Source of the DNA: Chloroflexota bacterium
GTDB lineage: Bacteria > Chloroflexota > Dehalococcoidia > DSTF01 > RBG-16-68-14
DNA: 64,000 nucleotides
Assembly: GCA_029262675.1 (NCBI GenBank)
Contig: JAJCYW010000003.1
Span: forward strand, 208,404 to 272,403
Direction of reading: 5' to 3'
Shown here: positions 37,277 through 49,321 of the stretch, one piece after another
Position numbering within the stretch: the stretch's first letter is position 1
Layout: each line of letters opens with the position of its first letter
The notes under the pieces: generated by a model
What the model was told of the DNA's origin: nothing
The model's input: only the letters and a program-made list of their open reading frames with translations
The model's database searches: none
Translations under genes and position numbers: made by a program

Positions 37277-38196
37277 GCATCGAGGAGATGATCGCGGAGC
37301 TGATCGATCCAGGCCAGGAGATGGCGCTCTCGAAGCTGGTGCGGCTCTCGGCGCTGGATGAGGGGGAGAGCGCGCTCTTGGCCGAGTCTTGGCGGGAGAT
37401 GGAACTGCGCAAGCGCCGGCGGCTGGTGCAGGAGCTGATCGACATGGCGGAAGACAACGTGGAGATGAACTTCGACGCCGTCTACTTCGTCGGGTTGTCT
37501 GACAGCGACGCCGAGGTGCGCCGTGATTCGATCCGGGGCCTGTGGGAGCATGAGAGTCGTAGGCTGACGGACGCGCTGCTTGGTCTGCTCACGGATGATT
37601 CGGACGCGGGCGTGCGCGCGGAGGCGGCACTGGCGCTGGGGCGGGTCGTGCTGCAGTCCGAGCTGGAAGGTGTGCGGCAGCCGCTCGCCGAAGCCGTAGA
37701 CGCCCAACTGCTAGAAGTGTACGCCGACGAGAGCGAGGAGCCAGAGGTCCGCGGCCGCGCGCTCGAGTCGCTCGGTGCGCGGAACGACGCGTGGGTGCGC
37801 AACCTGATCGAAGAGGCGTACGGTTCGAGCGTCCGCCGCTTGCGTATCAGCGCCCTTAACGCCATGGGACGGAGTTGCGACGAAGCCTGGCTGCCGGCGC
37901 TCTACACCGAACTGGAGAGCGAGGACGGCGAAGTGCGCTACGAGGCGGCGGTCGCTATCGGGGCGATCGCGGCTGAGGAATCGGCAACCCGCCTGCTGTC
38001 GCTGCTGGAGGACGAGGACGCGGAGGTGCAGGAGGCCGCCATCACGGCGCTGGGAGAGATCGGTGGCGGGCTGGCAAAGGAGGCGCTGACGGAGCTGGCC
38101 GGCGGCGGCGACGAGCCCGTCCGTGAGGCTGCGGCGGAGGCGCTGGAGGCGCTGACGTTCATGGATGACCCGCTCGCGTTTCAGACGCCGTCGTAG
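37273..38196 (+). CDS. HEAT-repeat protein
   Basis: 307 aa made mostly of alpha-helical HEAT/PBS-lyase-like repeats of about 30 residues (VRRDSIRGLWE, VRAEAALALGR, VRGRALESLGA, VRYEAAVAIGA, VQEAAITALGE, VREAAAEALEA). It is very acidic. Start ATG 37273 has AAGAAGGA ahead and overlaps the HNH stop; the open frame before it is a shadow. Such proteins are protein-binding scaffolds. No enzyme motif is visible. Confidence 0.85.
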   Translation: MSIEEMIAELIDPGQEMALSKLVRLSALDEGESALLAESWREMELRKRRRLVQELIDMAEDNVEMNFDAVYFVGLSDSDAEVRRDSIRGLWEHESRRLTDALLGLLTDDSDAGVRAEAALALGRVVLQSELEGVRQPLAEAVDAQLLEVYADESEEPEVRGRALESLGARNDAWVRNLIEEAYGSSVRRLRISALNAMGRSCDEAWLPALYTELESEDGEVRYEAAVAIGAIAAEESATRLLSLLEDEDAEVQEAAITALGEIGGGLAKEALTELAGGGDEPVREAAAEALEALTFMDDPLAFQTPS

Positions 38197-38278
38197 CGTT
38201 CGGTTTACGGGGTGCGTTTCTCCGGCCGGCGTGATATTGTTCGGGCAGCGACGCGTTGATTGGAGTATGGAAGCGGCA

Positions 38279-38887
38279 ATGACGACAGCGGTGTATGGAG
38301 AGGTCGCGAGGGGCAGCAGGCTCGTCCTGCGAGAGAAGCGCCTGGGCGATGCCATAGACGACTTTCGCTGGCGGAGCGAACCCGAGCTGAGCCGCTACGA
38401 CGCGGCGAGGCCGCTGACGATCAACTATCAGGAGTACTTGGCGCTCTACCGCGAGGAGCTGCTCTACCCGAGCCCGTACCGGCGCAGCCTGGCGATCGAG
38501 GACGAGCACGGCCGCCACATCGGCAACGTGATGTACTACAACATCGACGCTGTGCGGCAGGAGGCCGAGTTCGGTATCACGATCGGCGAGCGCGATAGCT
38601 GGAGCCAAGGCTACGGCACGGAGGCGGCGCGGCTGCTTGTGGAAGTGCTACTGCTGCGGAAGGGCTTCAGGCGAATGCACCTGAAGACGCTCTCCTGGAA
38701 CAAGCGCGCCCGCCGCTGCTTCGAAAAGGCCGGTTTCAGCGAGTGCGGCCGCTCCTATCGCAGCGGCAACAGCTTTTTCCTGATGGAGATCCGGCGGGAG
38801 TGGCTCGTGGATGCGCTCGCTGATGCGGACGCGTCCGCTGATGCGGACGCGCCGGACGACATTGCCGGCGACTTCATTACGTCTTAG
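38279..38887 (+). CDS. GNAT (RimJ/RimL-type) acetyltransferase
   Basis: 202 aa. The acetyl-CoA motif is SWSQGYGTEAARLLVEVLL (near residue 108) with the NKRARRCFEKAGF motif that marks RimJ/RimL-like enzymes. The start is uncertain: ATG 38279 has GGAAG five bases ahead, ATG 38267 has GGAG too close. The C-terminus ends in an acidic Asp/Ala repeat encoded by a short tandem DNA repeat. Confidence 0.82.
   Translation: MTTAVYGEVARGSRLVLREKRLGDAIDDFRWRSEPELSRYDAARPLTINYQEYLALYREELLYPSPYRRSLAIEDEHGRHIGNVMYYNIDAVRQEAEFGITIGERDSWSQGYGTEAARLLVEVLLLRKGFRRMHLKTLSWNKRARRCFEKAGFSECGRSYRSGNSFFLMEIRREWLVDALADADASADADAPDDIAGDFITS
38819..38854. repeat. 18-bp tandem repeat in the GNAT C-terminus
   Basis: Two copies of an 18-base unit beginning GCTGATGCGG, in frame, encoding alternating Asp and Ala. 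It probably arose by slippage and lengthens a flexible acidic tail. Confidence 0.6.
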
Positions 38888-38955
38888 TAAGGCCCCCAGC
38901 ACGCACGCGATCTCCCAGGCCAGACGGTGCGGCCAGCTAGCTGCGGCGTTGTCCG

Positions 38956-39924
38956 TTAGCTTTCGGTGGCCGGAGCCGGCCTGCCCGGCAGGTCCAGTTC
39001 GGGCGGCGGAGGCCCCGGATTCGGCAGGCCGAGCATCAGACGAGCCGGCACGAGCTCTCGCAGTTCGTCCACGGTCCACTTGCCGTCTTTGGTGATCGTG
39101 CGCATCGCCACCTCTTCGTGAACCAGCGAAATGGTTCCGCCCGTGACGGCGAAGACCTTGCCGTTGACGTCCCAGGCTTCGTCCGTGCAGAGGTAGACCG
39201 TCATCGGCGCGATGTAGGACGGCTCGCGCATCGCCGCGACGCCGCCACTGGCTGACTGCGCTGCTGTCTGGATCCCGGCGCGGGCCCGGAGTTGCCTGGC
39301 GTCTTCGGAGACGGATTGCGTCATGCGTGTCGCGGCGGCGGGCGAAATAGCGTTGCACGTGACGCCGTAGCGGCCGAGGTCGCGGGCGACGACGCGCGTG
39401 AACCCGGCGACGCCGGCCTTCGCCGCGCCGTAGTTGGCCTGGCCGGGGTTGCCGTTGAGGCCGGAGCCAGACGAGAAGTTGACGATCCGTCCGAACCGTT
39501 GTTGTCGCATCAGAATCGCGGCCGGCTTTGTCGTCGCGAAGTGGCCCTTGAGGTGGACAGCGATGACGGCGTCCCACTCCTCCTCGGTCATGTTGAAGAT
39601 CATGCGGTCGCGGAGAATGCCGGCGACGTTGATCAGGTAGTCGAGCCGCCCGAACGAATCGACGGCGGTCTGGATTATGCTCTCGCCGCCCTCGACCGTT
39701 GCGACGGTGTCGAGGTTGGCGACGGCTCTGCCTCCGGCGGCCGCGATCTCGGCAACGACCTCGCCGGCGGGGCCTGCGCCAGGATCGTTGCCGTCCATGG
39801 CGACGCCGTAGTCGTTCACGACGACGTTGGCGCCCTCCGTCGCCAGCAGCAAGGCAACCTCGCGGCCGATGCCACGGCCCGCGCCTGTCACCACCGCAGT
39901 CCTGCCGTCGAAGCGGCTGGCCAT
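38956..39924 (-). CDS. MFE-2-like short-chain dehydrogenase (3-hydroxyacyl-CoA type)
   Basis: 322 aa. TGAGRGIG at 13-20, Ser152, Tyr165/Lys169 (NYGAAK). The insertion after the cofactor strand with Gly/Asp-rich DYGVAMDGNDPG is typical of the (3R)-hydroxyacyl-CoA dehydrogenase domain of peroxisomal MFE-2/17-beta-HSD4. The usual NNAG reads NVAG. It starts two bases downstream of its paralogue's stop and is co-transcribed with it and two hot-dog genes. The C-terminal 60 residues are a Pro-rich tail absent from short SDRs. Confidence 0.86.
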   Translation of the reverse strand: MASRFDGRTAVVTGAGRGIGREVALLLATEGANVVVNDYGVAMDGNDPGAGPAGEVVAEIAAAGGRAVANLDTVATVEGGESIIQTAVDSFGRLDYLINVAGILRDRMIFNMTEEEWDAVIAVHLKGHFATTKPAAILMRQQRFGRIVNFSSGSGLNGNPGQANYGAAKAGVAGFTRVVARDLGRYGVTCNAISPAAATRMTQSVSEDARQLRARAGIQTAAQSASGGVAAMREPSYIAPMTVYLCTDEAWDVNGKVFAVTGGTISLVHEEVAMRTITKDGKWTVDELRELVPARLMLGLPNPGPPPPELDLPGRPAPATES

Positions 39925-39926
39925 CG

Positions 39927-40907
39927 CTATGTCGTCTCCTCGGTGACGGCCGTGCGGCCGGGGATCTCGAGGTCGGGCGGCGGGGGCGCAGGGTTGGTCT
40001 TGCCGTCCAGCAGGTCGCGAGGGACGGCTTCGATCAGCTCGTCCAGCGTCCAGAGGCCCGGCTTCCAGATCGTGCGCTCGGGGGTTGGATGGTTGTTGAC
40101 GCTGACGCTGCCGCCCGCGACAGCGAATGTGTAGCCGTTGATGTTCCAGGCGTCGTCGCTGCAGAGGTAGGCGACCATCGGCGCGATCAGGTCGGGGTCG
40201 CGCGACGGCGCGGCCTGGGGCTTGTTCTGGCCCGACTGGGCCGGCATGCCGATCCCGGCTTTCGCGCGGAGCTGGCGAGCGGAGTCCGGCACGCTGGCCG
40301 TGAGGCGCGTTGCCGCGCCGGGAGAGATCGCGTTGCAGGTGACGCCGTAGCGGCCGAGGTCACGCGCGACGACGCGTGTGAATCCGGCGATGCCGGATTT
40401 GGCCGCGCCGTAGTTCGACTGGCCCGGAATCCCGACGAGGCCGGAGACGGAGCTGAAGTTGATGATCCGCCCGTAACGCTGCTGTCGCATCAGGATCGAT
40501 GCCGGCTTGGTGCAGCAGAAGTGGCCCTTGAGGTGAACGGCGATCACGGCGTCCCACTCGTCCTCGGTCATGTTGAAGATCATGCGGTCGCGGAGGATGC
40601 CGGCGTTGTTGACGAGGATATCGAGCTTGCCGTAGGTGTCGAGCGCGGTCTGGATGATGCGTTCGCCGCCGTCCATGGTGGCGACCGATTCGTAGGACGC
40701 CGTCGCGTCGCCGCCCGCGTCATTGATCTCGCTGACGACTTCGTCCGCCGTGCTGCTGTCGCTGCCGGTGCCGTCGGCGGCGACGCCGGGGTCGACGACG
40801 ACAATCTTGGCGCCCTCCTGGGCGAAGAAGATGGCCATGCCTCGGCCGATGCCGCGGCCGGCGCCCGTGATAATGGCAACCTTGTCTGTGAGCGCGCCGT
40901 TGGTCAT
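39927..40907 (-). CDS. MFE-2-like short-chain dehydrogenase, paralogue
   Basis: 326 aa, clearly a duplicate of the adjacent gene, with shared blocks such as RDRMIFNMTE and DAVIAVHLKGHF, but with the canonical NNAG. TGAGRGIG at 14-21, Ser153, Tyr166/Lys170. The pair may act on different stereoisomers or chain lengths. Operon order from the 5' end: hot-dog, MaoC, this SDR, second SDR. Confidence 0.88.
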   Translation of the reverse strand: MTNGALTDKVAIITGAGRGIGRGMAIFFAQEGAKIVVVDPGVAADGTGSDSSTADEVVSEINDAGGDATASYESVATMDGGERIIQTALDTYGKLDILVNNAGILRDRMIFNMTEDEWDAVIAVHLKGHFCCTKPASILMRQQRYGRIINFSSVSGLVGIPGQSNYGAAKSGIAGFTRVVARDLGRYGVTCNAISPGAATRLTASVPDSARQLRAKAGIGMPAQSGQNKPQAAPSRDPDLIAPMVAYLCSDDAWNINGYTFAVAGGSVSVNNHPTPERTIWKPGLWTLDELIEAVPRDLLDGKTNPAPPPPDLEIPGRTAVTEETT

Positions 40908-40941
40908 CTACTACAGCCTGGCATCCAAGTCTTCGTTTCTC

Positions 40942-41373
40942 CTAGGCGCGGGCGGGGAGCGCGACGAGGCCGGTGCCCGGTGTCGTCTTCTTGCCGTCCG
41001 GGTTTTCTGTCCAGATGTCGAGCTCGACGAGGTTCTCGCCGCCGTCCTGGTACTTCTTGGTGACGACGCCGCGGCAGTCGATGTCCTGCTTGGCGTCGTC
41101 CATGCCGCGATAGTCGCAGCCGAACTTCTTGACGTTACCCTTCGCGCCGGCCCAATCGTGCAGGAGCTGGCCGAGGAAGGCGTTCTTGAGCGCGCCGTGG
41201 ACGATGATGTCCTTGAGGCCGGTCGACTGGGCGAAGTCCTTATCGTAGTGGATCTGGTAAAAGTCCCCGGACCCGGCCGCCCAGAGCACCAACTGCTGCG
41301 TGGAGCAGTTTTTCTTCAGATTGGGGATCTCATCGCCCTCGCTGACGTCTTCGAAATAGACCTGGTCTGCCAT
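40942..41373 (-). CDS. MaoC-like hydratase
   Basis: 143 aa single hot-dog domain. The hydratase-2 signature is present as GDFYQIHYDKDFA with catalytic Asp and His, followed by HGALKNAFLG. Strong AGGAGATT ribosome site before ATG 41373. With the upstream partial-hot-dog gene it probably forms a two-subunit (R)-specific enoyl-CoA hydratase like HtdXY or the steroid side-chain hydratases, feeding the SDR dehydrogenases. Confidence 0.86.
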   Translation of the reverse strand: MADQVYFEDVSEGDEIPNLKKNCSTQQLVLWAAGSGDFYQIHYDKDFAQSTGLKDIIVHGALKNAFLGQLLHDWAGAKGNVKKFGCDYRGMDDAKQDIDCRGVVTKKYQDGGENLVELDIWTENPDGKKTTPGTGLVALPARA

Positions 41374-41396
41374 ATCGAATCTCCTCCTAGCGGCGG

Positions 41397-41885
41397 CTAG
41401 TACTGGATCGTCCGGCCTTGCATCTTGGCGACGACCTTGCCGTCCTGGTTGGTGAACGTCGTCTGGCGACTGGTGATCAGCATGGGGCCGATGCTGCCGG
41501 TGCGCTCCGCGAAGTCGGTGATCTTGGTGCGGGCCGTGAGCAGATCGCCGGCGCAGACGGTGTCCAGGTACTCGTAGTCCGTGCCGCCGTTGAGCACTCG
41601 CTTGTACGGGATGCTGTAGCCGCTACCTGCGGTTTCGGCGGGGCTGCGTTCGCCGCGGCTGGGATTGAAGACCGGCGTGCCCAGGTAGCCAGGTGGCGCG
41701 ACGATGCCGCGATGGCCGGCGGCTTTCGCGGCGTCTTCGTCGTAGAAGATCGGGTCGGTGTGGCCGACGGAGCGCGCGAACATTCGACAGCCGCCATTCT
41801 CCACCTCCAGCGTTGTCGCTGCGCCTTCCTTGCCGATGATGGCCCGCATCTCGTCCGTGATGACGGACTCTGCTTGCTGTGTCAT
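41397..41885 (-). CDS. FAS1/MaoC N-terminal-type hot-dog protein
   Basis: 162 aa. It matches the MaoC_dehydratas N-terminal family (first hot-dog of two-subunit hydratases): MFARSVGHTDPIFYDEDAAKAAG, PPGYLGTP and a YEYLDTVCAGDLLT segment. It lacks the catalytic Asp-x4-His of the partner. ATG 41885 is chosen over an upstream start at 41927 because of a near-perfect AGGAGGTG five bases ahead. First gene of the four-gene cluster. Confidence 0.84.
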   Translation of the reverse strand: MTQQAESVITDEMRAIIGKEGAATTLEVENGGCRMFARSVGHTDPIFYDEDAAKAAGHRGIVAPPGYLGTPVFNPSRGERSPAETAGSGYSIPYKRVLNGGTDYEYLDTVCAGDLLTARTKITDFAERTGSIGPMLITSRQTTFTNQDGKVVAKMQGRTIQY

Positions 41886-42143
41886 CGCCACCTCCTGAGT
41901 GAGCGGAGGGACGCGTTCGTCCCTCACGTCTGAGTAGTCAGTTACCGGATGGCCGCGCTGAGGATACTAGCAGCATCGCGCGTGGGTCAAGGGGTCATGC
42001 TGCGGCATGACCATTGGGTATGGCCTGAAGGCAATACCCAGGGCCGCTTGGGTCATGCTTTGCGGCGTGGGCTTGGGGTATTCGGGGAATACCCCCGGGT
42101 AGTTGGCCATGGCCTTGGCATTCCCCTGGGCGCTGGGCGTTGG

Positions 42144-42240
42144 GGCCACGCCTGTGAGGCGTGGCCTTTGGGAATGCGGGCGGCTGGACAGCCGCCGTAC
42201 GCATTCCCTGGGTGCTTGGGTTTGGGGGGCATGGCCTTGG
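42144..42240. repeat. 97-bp unit, copy 1 (short hairpin plus two-tier GGAC hairpin)
   Basis: Arm GGCCACGCC/GGCGTGGCC with a TGTGA loop at 42144-42166, then at 42170-42208 a two-tier hairpin: outer GGGAATGCG/CGCATTCCC, inner GGCGGCT/AGCCGCC closing the tetraloop GGAC. A G-rich tail completes the unit. Confidence 0.85.
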
Positions 42241-42305
42241 GGCCACGCCTGTGAGGCGTGGCCATTGGGAATGCGGGCGGCTGGACAGCCGCCGTGCGCA
42301 TTCCC
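42241..42305. repeat. 97-bp unit, copy 2 (diverged tail)
   Basis: Begins exactly 97 bases after copy 1. The short hairpin is identical (42241-42263) and the two-tier GGAC hairpin (42267-42305) differs from copy 1 only in the unpaired GTR bulge. The tail differs after 42309. Confidence 0.85.
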
Positions 42306-42317
42306 TGGGCATTTGGG

Positions 42318-42947
42318 TCATGCGGCTGGAGAACCGCTGAAATCGACGCGGGCGAGGTTGACGGGGTGGCCTCTGCGGCGGGCCTGAAGGGCCTCGATCT
42401 CGTGGAGGGTCTGGATGTACTGGCGGTGGAAGTGCCGCTCATGCTTCGTGATGCGTTCGAGGTAGCGATCCGATGGCAGCATACGAAGCTCCATCTGCTC
42501 CTCGAAGACCTCGGGCCCTGGCTCGACGATGTCTTCGCCCGGCGGGTTGATCGCTGCGCGATGGATCTCGGCTGTGGCCATCTCACCGGCGGTGCCCTCA
42601 ACAGAGTGCATGGTGGCGGCGACCTCGTAGCGTAGGACGCGGTTGAGACGCCAGAGGAGGCTTGCGACGCGTTGCGCGAGGCATTCCTCAAGGCCTCCGA
42701 CGGGTTCGATACTTGCGACGATGCCATCGCGGTGGCGTTTCCAGGCGGCCTCATTCTCCATGCCCGGGATGACGGGGCTGTTGGAGGTGATGCCGTGCTT
42801 GAGGGCGTTGTAGCGCTTCTCGGACCTGCGAGCCTCCGGGCTGAGGGTGCGGCGCGGCTTGCGCTTGGCCGGGGCTTTGGGGGCGACGCCTGAAGCGGCG
42901 GGGGACGTTTGTTTTGCCAAAACGGTGTTTTTACTGTCTACACTCAT
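42318..42947 (-). CDS. KHG-motif hypothetical protein (repeat-associated)
   Basis: 209 aa. A basic, disordered N-terminus (KPRRTLSPEARR) leads to NALKHGITS at 47-55, then an alpha-helical region with the pattern W-x-x-H...G near residue 69, LAQRVASLLWRLNRV near 90-104, and a final long helix HERHFHRQYIQTLHEIEALQ (169-188). I recall this NALKHGL...WRL...R-Y-E layout as a very abundant, multi-copy family of unknown function in Chloroflexota, Acidobacteria and Planctomycetes. GGAGGT before ATG 42947 supports the start. It touches hairpin array A at its 3' end. No transposase, nuclease or helicase motif can be named. Confidence 0.7.
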   Translation of the reverse strand: MSVDSKNTVLAKQTSPAASGVAPKAPAKRKPRRTLSPEARRSEKRYNALKHGITSNSPVIPGMENEAAWKRHRDGIVASIEPVGGLEECLAQRVASLLWRLNRVLRYEVAATMHSVEGTAGEMATAEIHRAAINPPGEDIVEPGPEVFEEQMELRMLPSDRYLERITKHERHFHRQYIQTLHEIEALQARRRGHPVNLARVDFSGSPAA

Positions 42948-43184
42948 TAGTGGTTACCTCCGGGAATAGGAGTGAAACGCACTTGTACTTACTGTGTATA
43001 CGCTAAGACAGTTTAACCTGTAACCGGTCCGATGTCAATTGAAATAGCACGGGTGTGCGGCTGGGCTCAAGCGGGGAGGGGGAGTGGAGTGGCGAGAGGT
43101 AAGCCGACTTCGCTGGGCTGACTCTAGTGAGTTACACACTACGGGGGGATGGTGGCCCTGGTACGTGAAATGGGCCGGAGACAA

Positions 43185-46292
<3,108 letters not shown>

Positions 46293-49200
46293 GGCTGTAC
46301 GTCCTGCACGTCGAACATCAGCCGTTGGAAGTTCTCCTCGATGAGCCGCACCTTCCAGGTCTCGTCCTCTCGTCGCAGGTTTTCCAAATTATTGTCGCCG
46401 TTGACGTAGATGACGTCGAACTCCTGGTCCTTCGTCGTGTAGCCCTGCTTGCGAAAGAACTCATCGAGGTCCTTGTTGGACTTCTCTTCGGAGTTGCGCC
46501 AGATGACGAGGAGTTTCTCGCCGGCCGGGCTCTCGCCCGTAACGACTCGGAAGCCCTGGATGTGATCGATGGTCTTCACGCGCAGGCCGATCAGGTAGTT
46601 GAACGTCTCGACCAAGTCGACGTTGACCGGCCGCGTCTCGCCGGCGCTGCCGCTCGCGACGTTCAGTTTGTAGGAGAACGGGTCTTCAAACGCATCAATG
46701 TTGAGGAGCGATGCGCTGCCCTTAGCCTCAACGTCAAGCATGTATCGCAGCGTGTAGTCCTCGTGCAGGTCGGGGTGCTCAGAGAGCAGCTTCTGCTGCG
46801 TTTCAGTGCTCTTGAGCTCTAGGTTGTTCAGCGCATCTTCGTACGACTCCAGACGGATGCATTTGAACATGTGGCTGGAGCCCTCGCGTGAGATCGGATT
46901 TCCATTCTTCCAGTCCTTGGAGTAGATAACCTTCTGGATTCGCGGTTTGAGAACGGTATCGAAGTAATCACCCATCTCGACAAGAATGTACTTGCGGTTG
47001 CCGCCATCTTGGCGATTCAGATTGATGACGGCATGGCCCGTGGTGCCTGAACCAGCGAAGTAGTCCAGAACATCGGCATCTGGCTCCGTTAGTGCAAAGA
47101 TGGAATCCTCCACGGTGTGAACAGACTTCGGGTACAGGTCTTCGCTTATCTTGAGTCCAAGGTCGGTGAGCCATTTCGTGCCATAGTCGCCCGCAATGTA
47201 CTTCGAGGCGTCCCAAACAGTCTTTATAGGCAGTTCTGCTTTGGCTTTGTGGATCTGCACTTCACCGGAAGTAGTGACGTGAACCTTAAGCAGCTGCGAA
47301 ATCTTAACGACTGAATCCCTCGCATAGCGCCATTTTCGCTCGGCGAGCTTCGAATCCACCGGATAGATGGCCAAGCGCGGGCCATCCGGCACGTTTGCCT
47401 CACCCGGATGAAAATCGTCGGCACATACATCACCGAACCCAACGATCTCTTTGCCCTCAACATAGATCGGGTAGAAGCAGTTCTTCGCCGTATTTCGCTC
47501 AGACTCACGACCCCATTTCCTGAGGTTGTCGAAATCCCACTCCTCTTTTGGCACTTGCTCGCCATGCGTTGTCGGCAGGTCAGGTGGGATGCAGAAAAAG
47601 GCGTATTCGTGATTGTATGAAAAGTAGTCTCCCTGAATCCCCTTTTTGTTATGGATTACGGCAACGCAGATCTTCTCGCTTAGAGGAAATATCAAGGACA
47701 ACAGCTGGCCGAGAACTTCCTGCTCATTCTCGTCAATGGCCACAACGTGCGAACCTTCCGTTCGCGCGAGTCGCTTGCTCAGACGAAGTCTTCCCTCCAT
47801 GAGCGTAATCCAAGACGAATGTTTGTACGTGTTCTTGTAAGCAATCTCAGTGGTCTTCGAGTTGTAAGGCGGATCGATGTAGACACAACCAATCTGGTCG
47901 CGATAGCGAGCGTCCAGTAGCGAAAGCGCTTGGAGGTTCTCGCTGTGGATGAGAACGCCGTCCGTCTGCTCGTTCAGATTGGTCAGGTTATCTAGTAACA
48001 TGTCGGAGAAGTCGTCAGGGAAATGCCGTGTATCCAGTGCGAGATGCGGCTGTGATTTCAGAAATTCGACGGACAGAGGCTCTGAGTAGGCTGGCTGAGT
48101 CAGGGCGGCTTGGATCTCGTCGATCGCGAGCAGACGCACCCACTCCTCCCGCTGCGCCCCGTTGGCGGCGATCTCCGGATACAGCCCCTCTGGTACGAGG
48201 TTCAGCGTGACGCAGTAGCTGGTCTCGATGACGAACTTCTTTTTAAGCCAGAGCTTCTTCTGGAAATCCTCTAATTGCGCGAGGAAGTCGATGATCTTGT
48301 GGGCGATCTTTCGGATAGCGCGAATCTTCGCGAGGTAGCTGTCTACCTTCGGCGCGGTCTCGTTCTCGATGTCATCGAGGTGCATGACCTCGTTCTTGAT
48401 GTAGAAGTCCAGCTCGCGGCGGAGAAAGCTGCCTAGGTCTTTGTGGATGAAGTAGTCGAAGGTGTTGCGCGCCGTGTAGTCGTTGAGGTGCTTGGCGAGG
48501 AGCGTGCGGTCGGGGTTCTTCTCGGTGGGCCGTTTCTCAGTCAATGCAGCTTTCCAGGGATTGGGCACGGCGGCCATGATCTCGGGCTCCGCTTCAGCGT
48601 TGAGCGCCTCGCGCTTCCGCCCTTCCGGATCAGGGCGGTACTCGAAGCAGATGGTTAGCTCGCCGTCCTGTTCCGCGACTGGGTCCGTCTCGGCGAGGAT
48701 GAAGCGCCGCTCCTGGCCGACGGCAGGCTTGTTGTTGTCTGACTCTGTGTTAGCGGACGTTAGCTTGAAATGGACGCGACGACCGTCGCCGAGTTTGAAG
48801 GCGTAGTCGCGGAACTGCTCGGTGCTCTTGATGTAGTACTGGTCGGCATTGGCCCAGTGGAGCTTGACCTCCTCGCCCTCGTACGGGAGGGCGTAAACGC
48901 CCTCCTTGTACCGCCGAAGTGAGAGATAGTCGCCTTCCTTGTAGTAGCGGCGAAAGAAGCTGGCGAGGTGCGAATAGACCTCGTTCTCCAGCGCCTCGAT
49001 ATCGGTTCCTGCCTTGTACTTTGCGCGGAGTTCCTGAACCTTCGGCGAGTCGCCCGGCTTCATGCCTGCCTTCGTCACACTCGCTTCGAGCTCGTCGAGC
49101 TCCTGCTTCACTTGCGCGCGCAGGCCTTCGTCAACGCCAGCGAGCGTCTCCTTCACCTGAGGCAACAGATCGCTGTCGAGGAAGCGCGTGATCTCGTCGC

Positions 49201-49321
49201 GTTTGACATTCATGATGCGGTAGATGCCGAAGTCGAGGTCAGCCTGGTCGAGCATGAAAACCTCGTCCAGGACGCGGCGCATTCGGTCGAAATTCGTATC
49301 AGCCATGTGTCCTTGCTCCCC

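Larger units (their letters stand above)
41993..42305. repeat. Palindromic hairpin array A
   Basis: At least eight consecutive hairpins in 313 bases of otherwise non-coding DNA: 41993-42012 (8-bp stem, TGCG loop), 42016-42039 (10 bp, one mismatch), a weaker one near 42053-42071, 42075-42095 (9 bp), 42105-42114 (GGCCATGGCC), 42144-42166, 42170-42208, 42241-42263 and 42267-42305. Linkers are short and G-rich (CTTGGG-type). The last four form two tandem copies of a 97-base unit. The array ends 12 bases before the stop codon of the KHG-family gene at 42318. It also fills the interval downstream of the hot-dog gene at 41885. It is not a CRISPR array, because units are palindromic and there are no unique equal-length spacers. 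Confidence 0.85.

Noticed and set aside
41993..42305. Possible CRISPR array
   Set aside because: Units are self-complementary hairpins of several types with short conserved linkers, not identical direct repeats with unique equal-length spacers, and no cas genes are in the window.
42421..42482. His-Phe-His in the KHG protein as an HUH (RAYT-like) transposase motif
   Set aside because: The motif is inside a predicted long helix, without the beta-strand context or the downstream Tyr-x3-Gln of Y1 transposases, so no HUH assignment is made.
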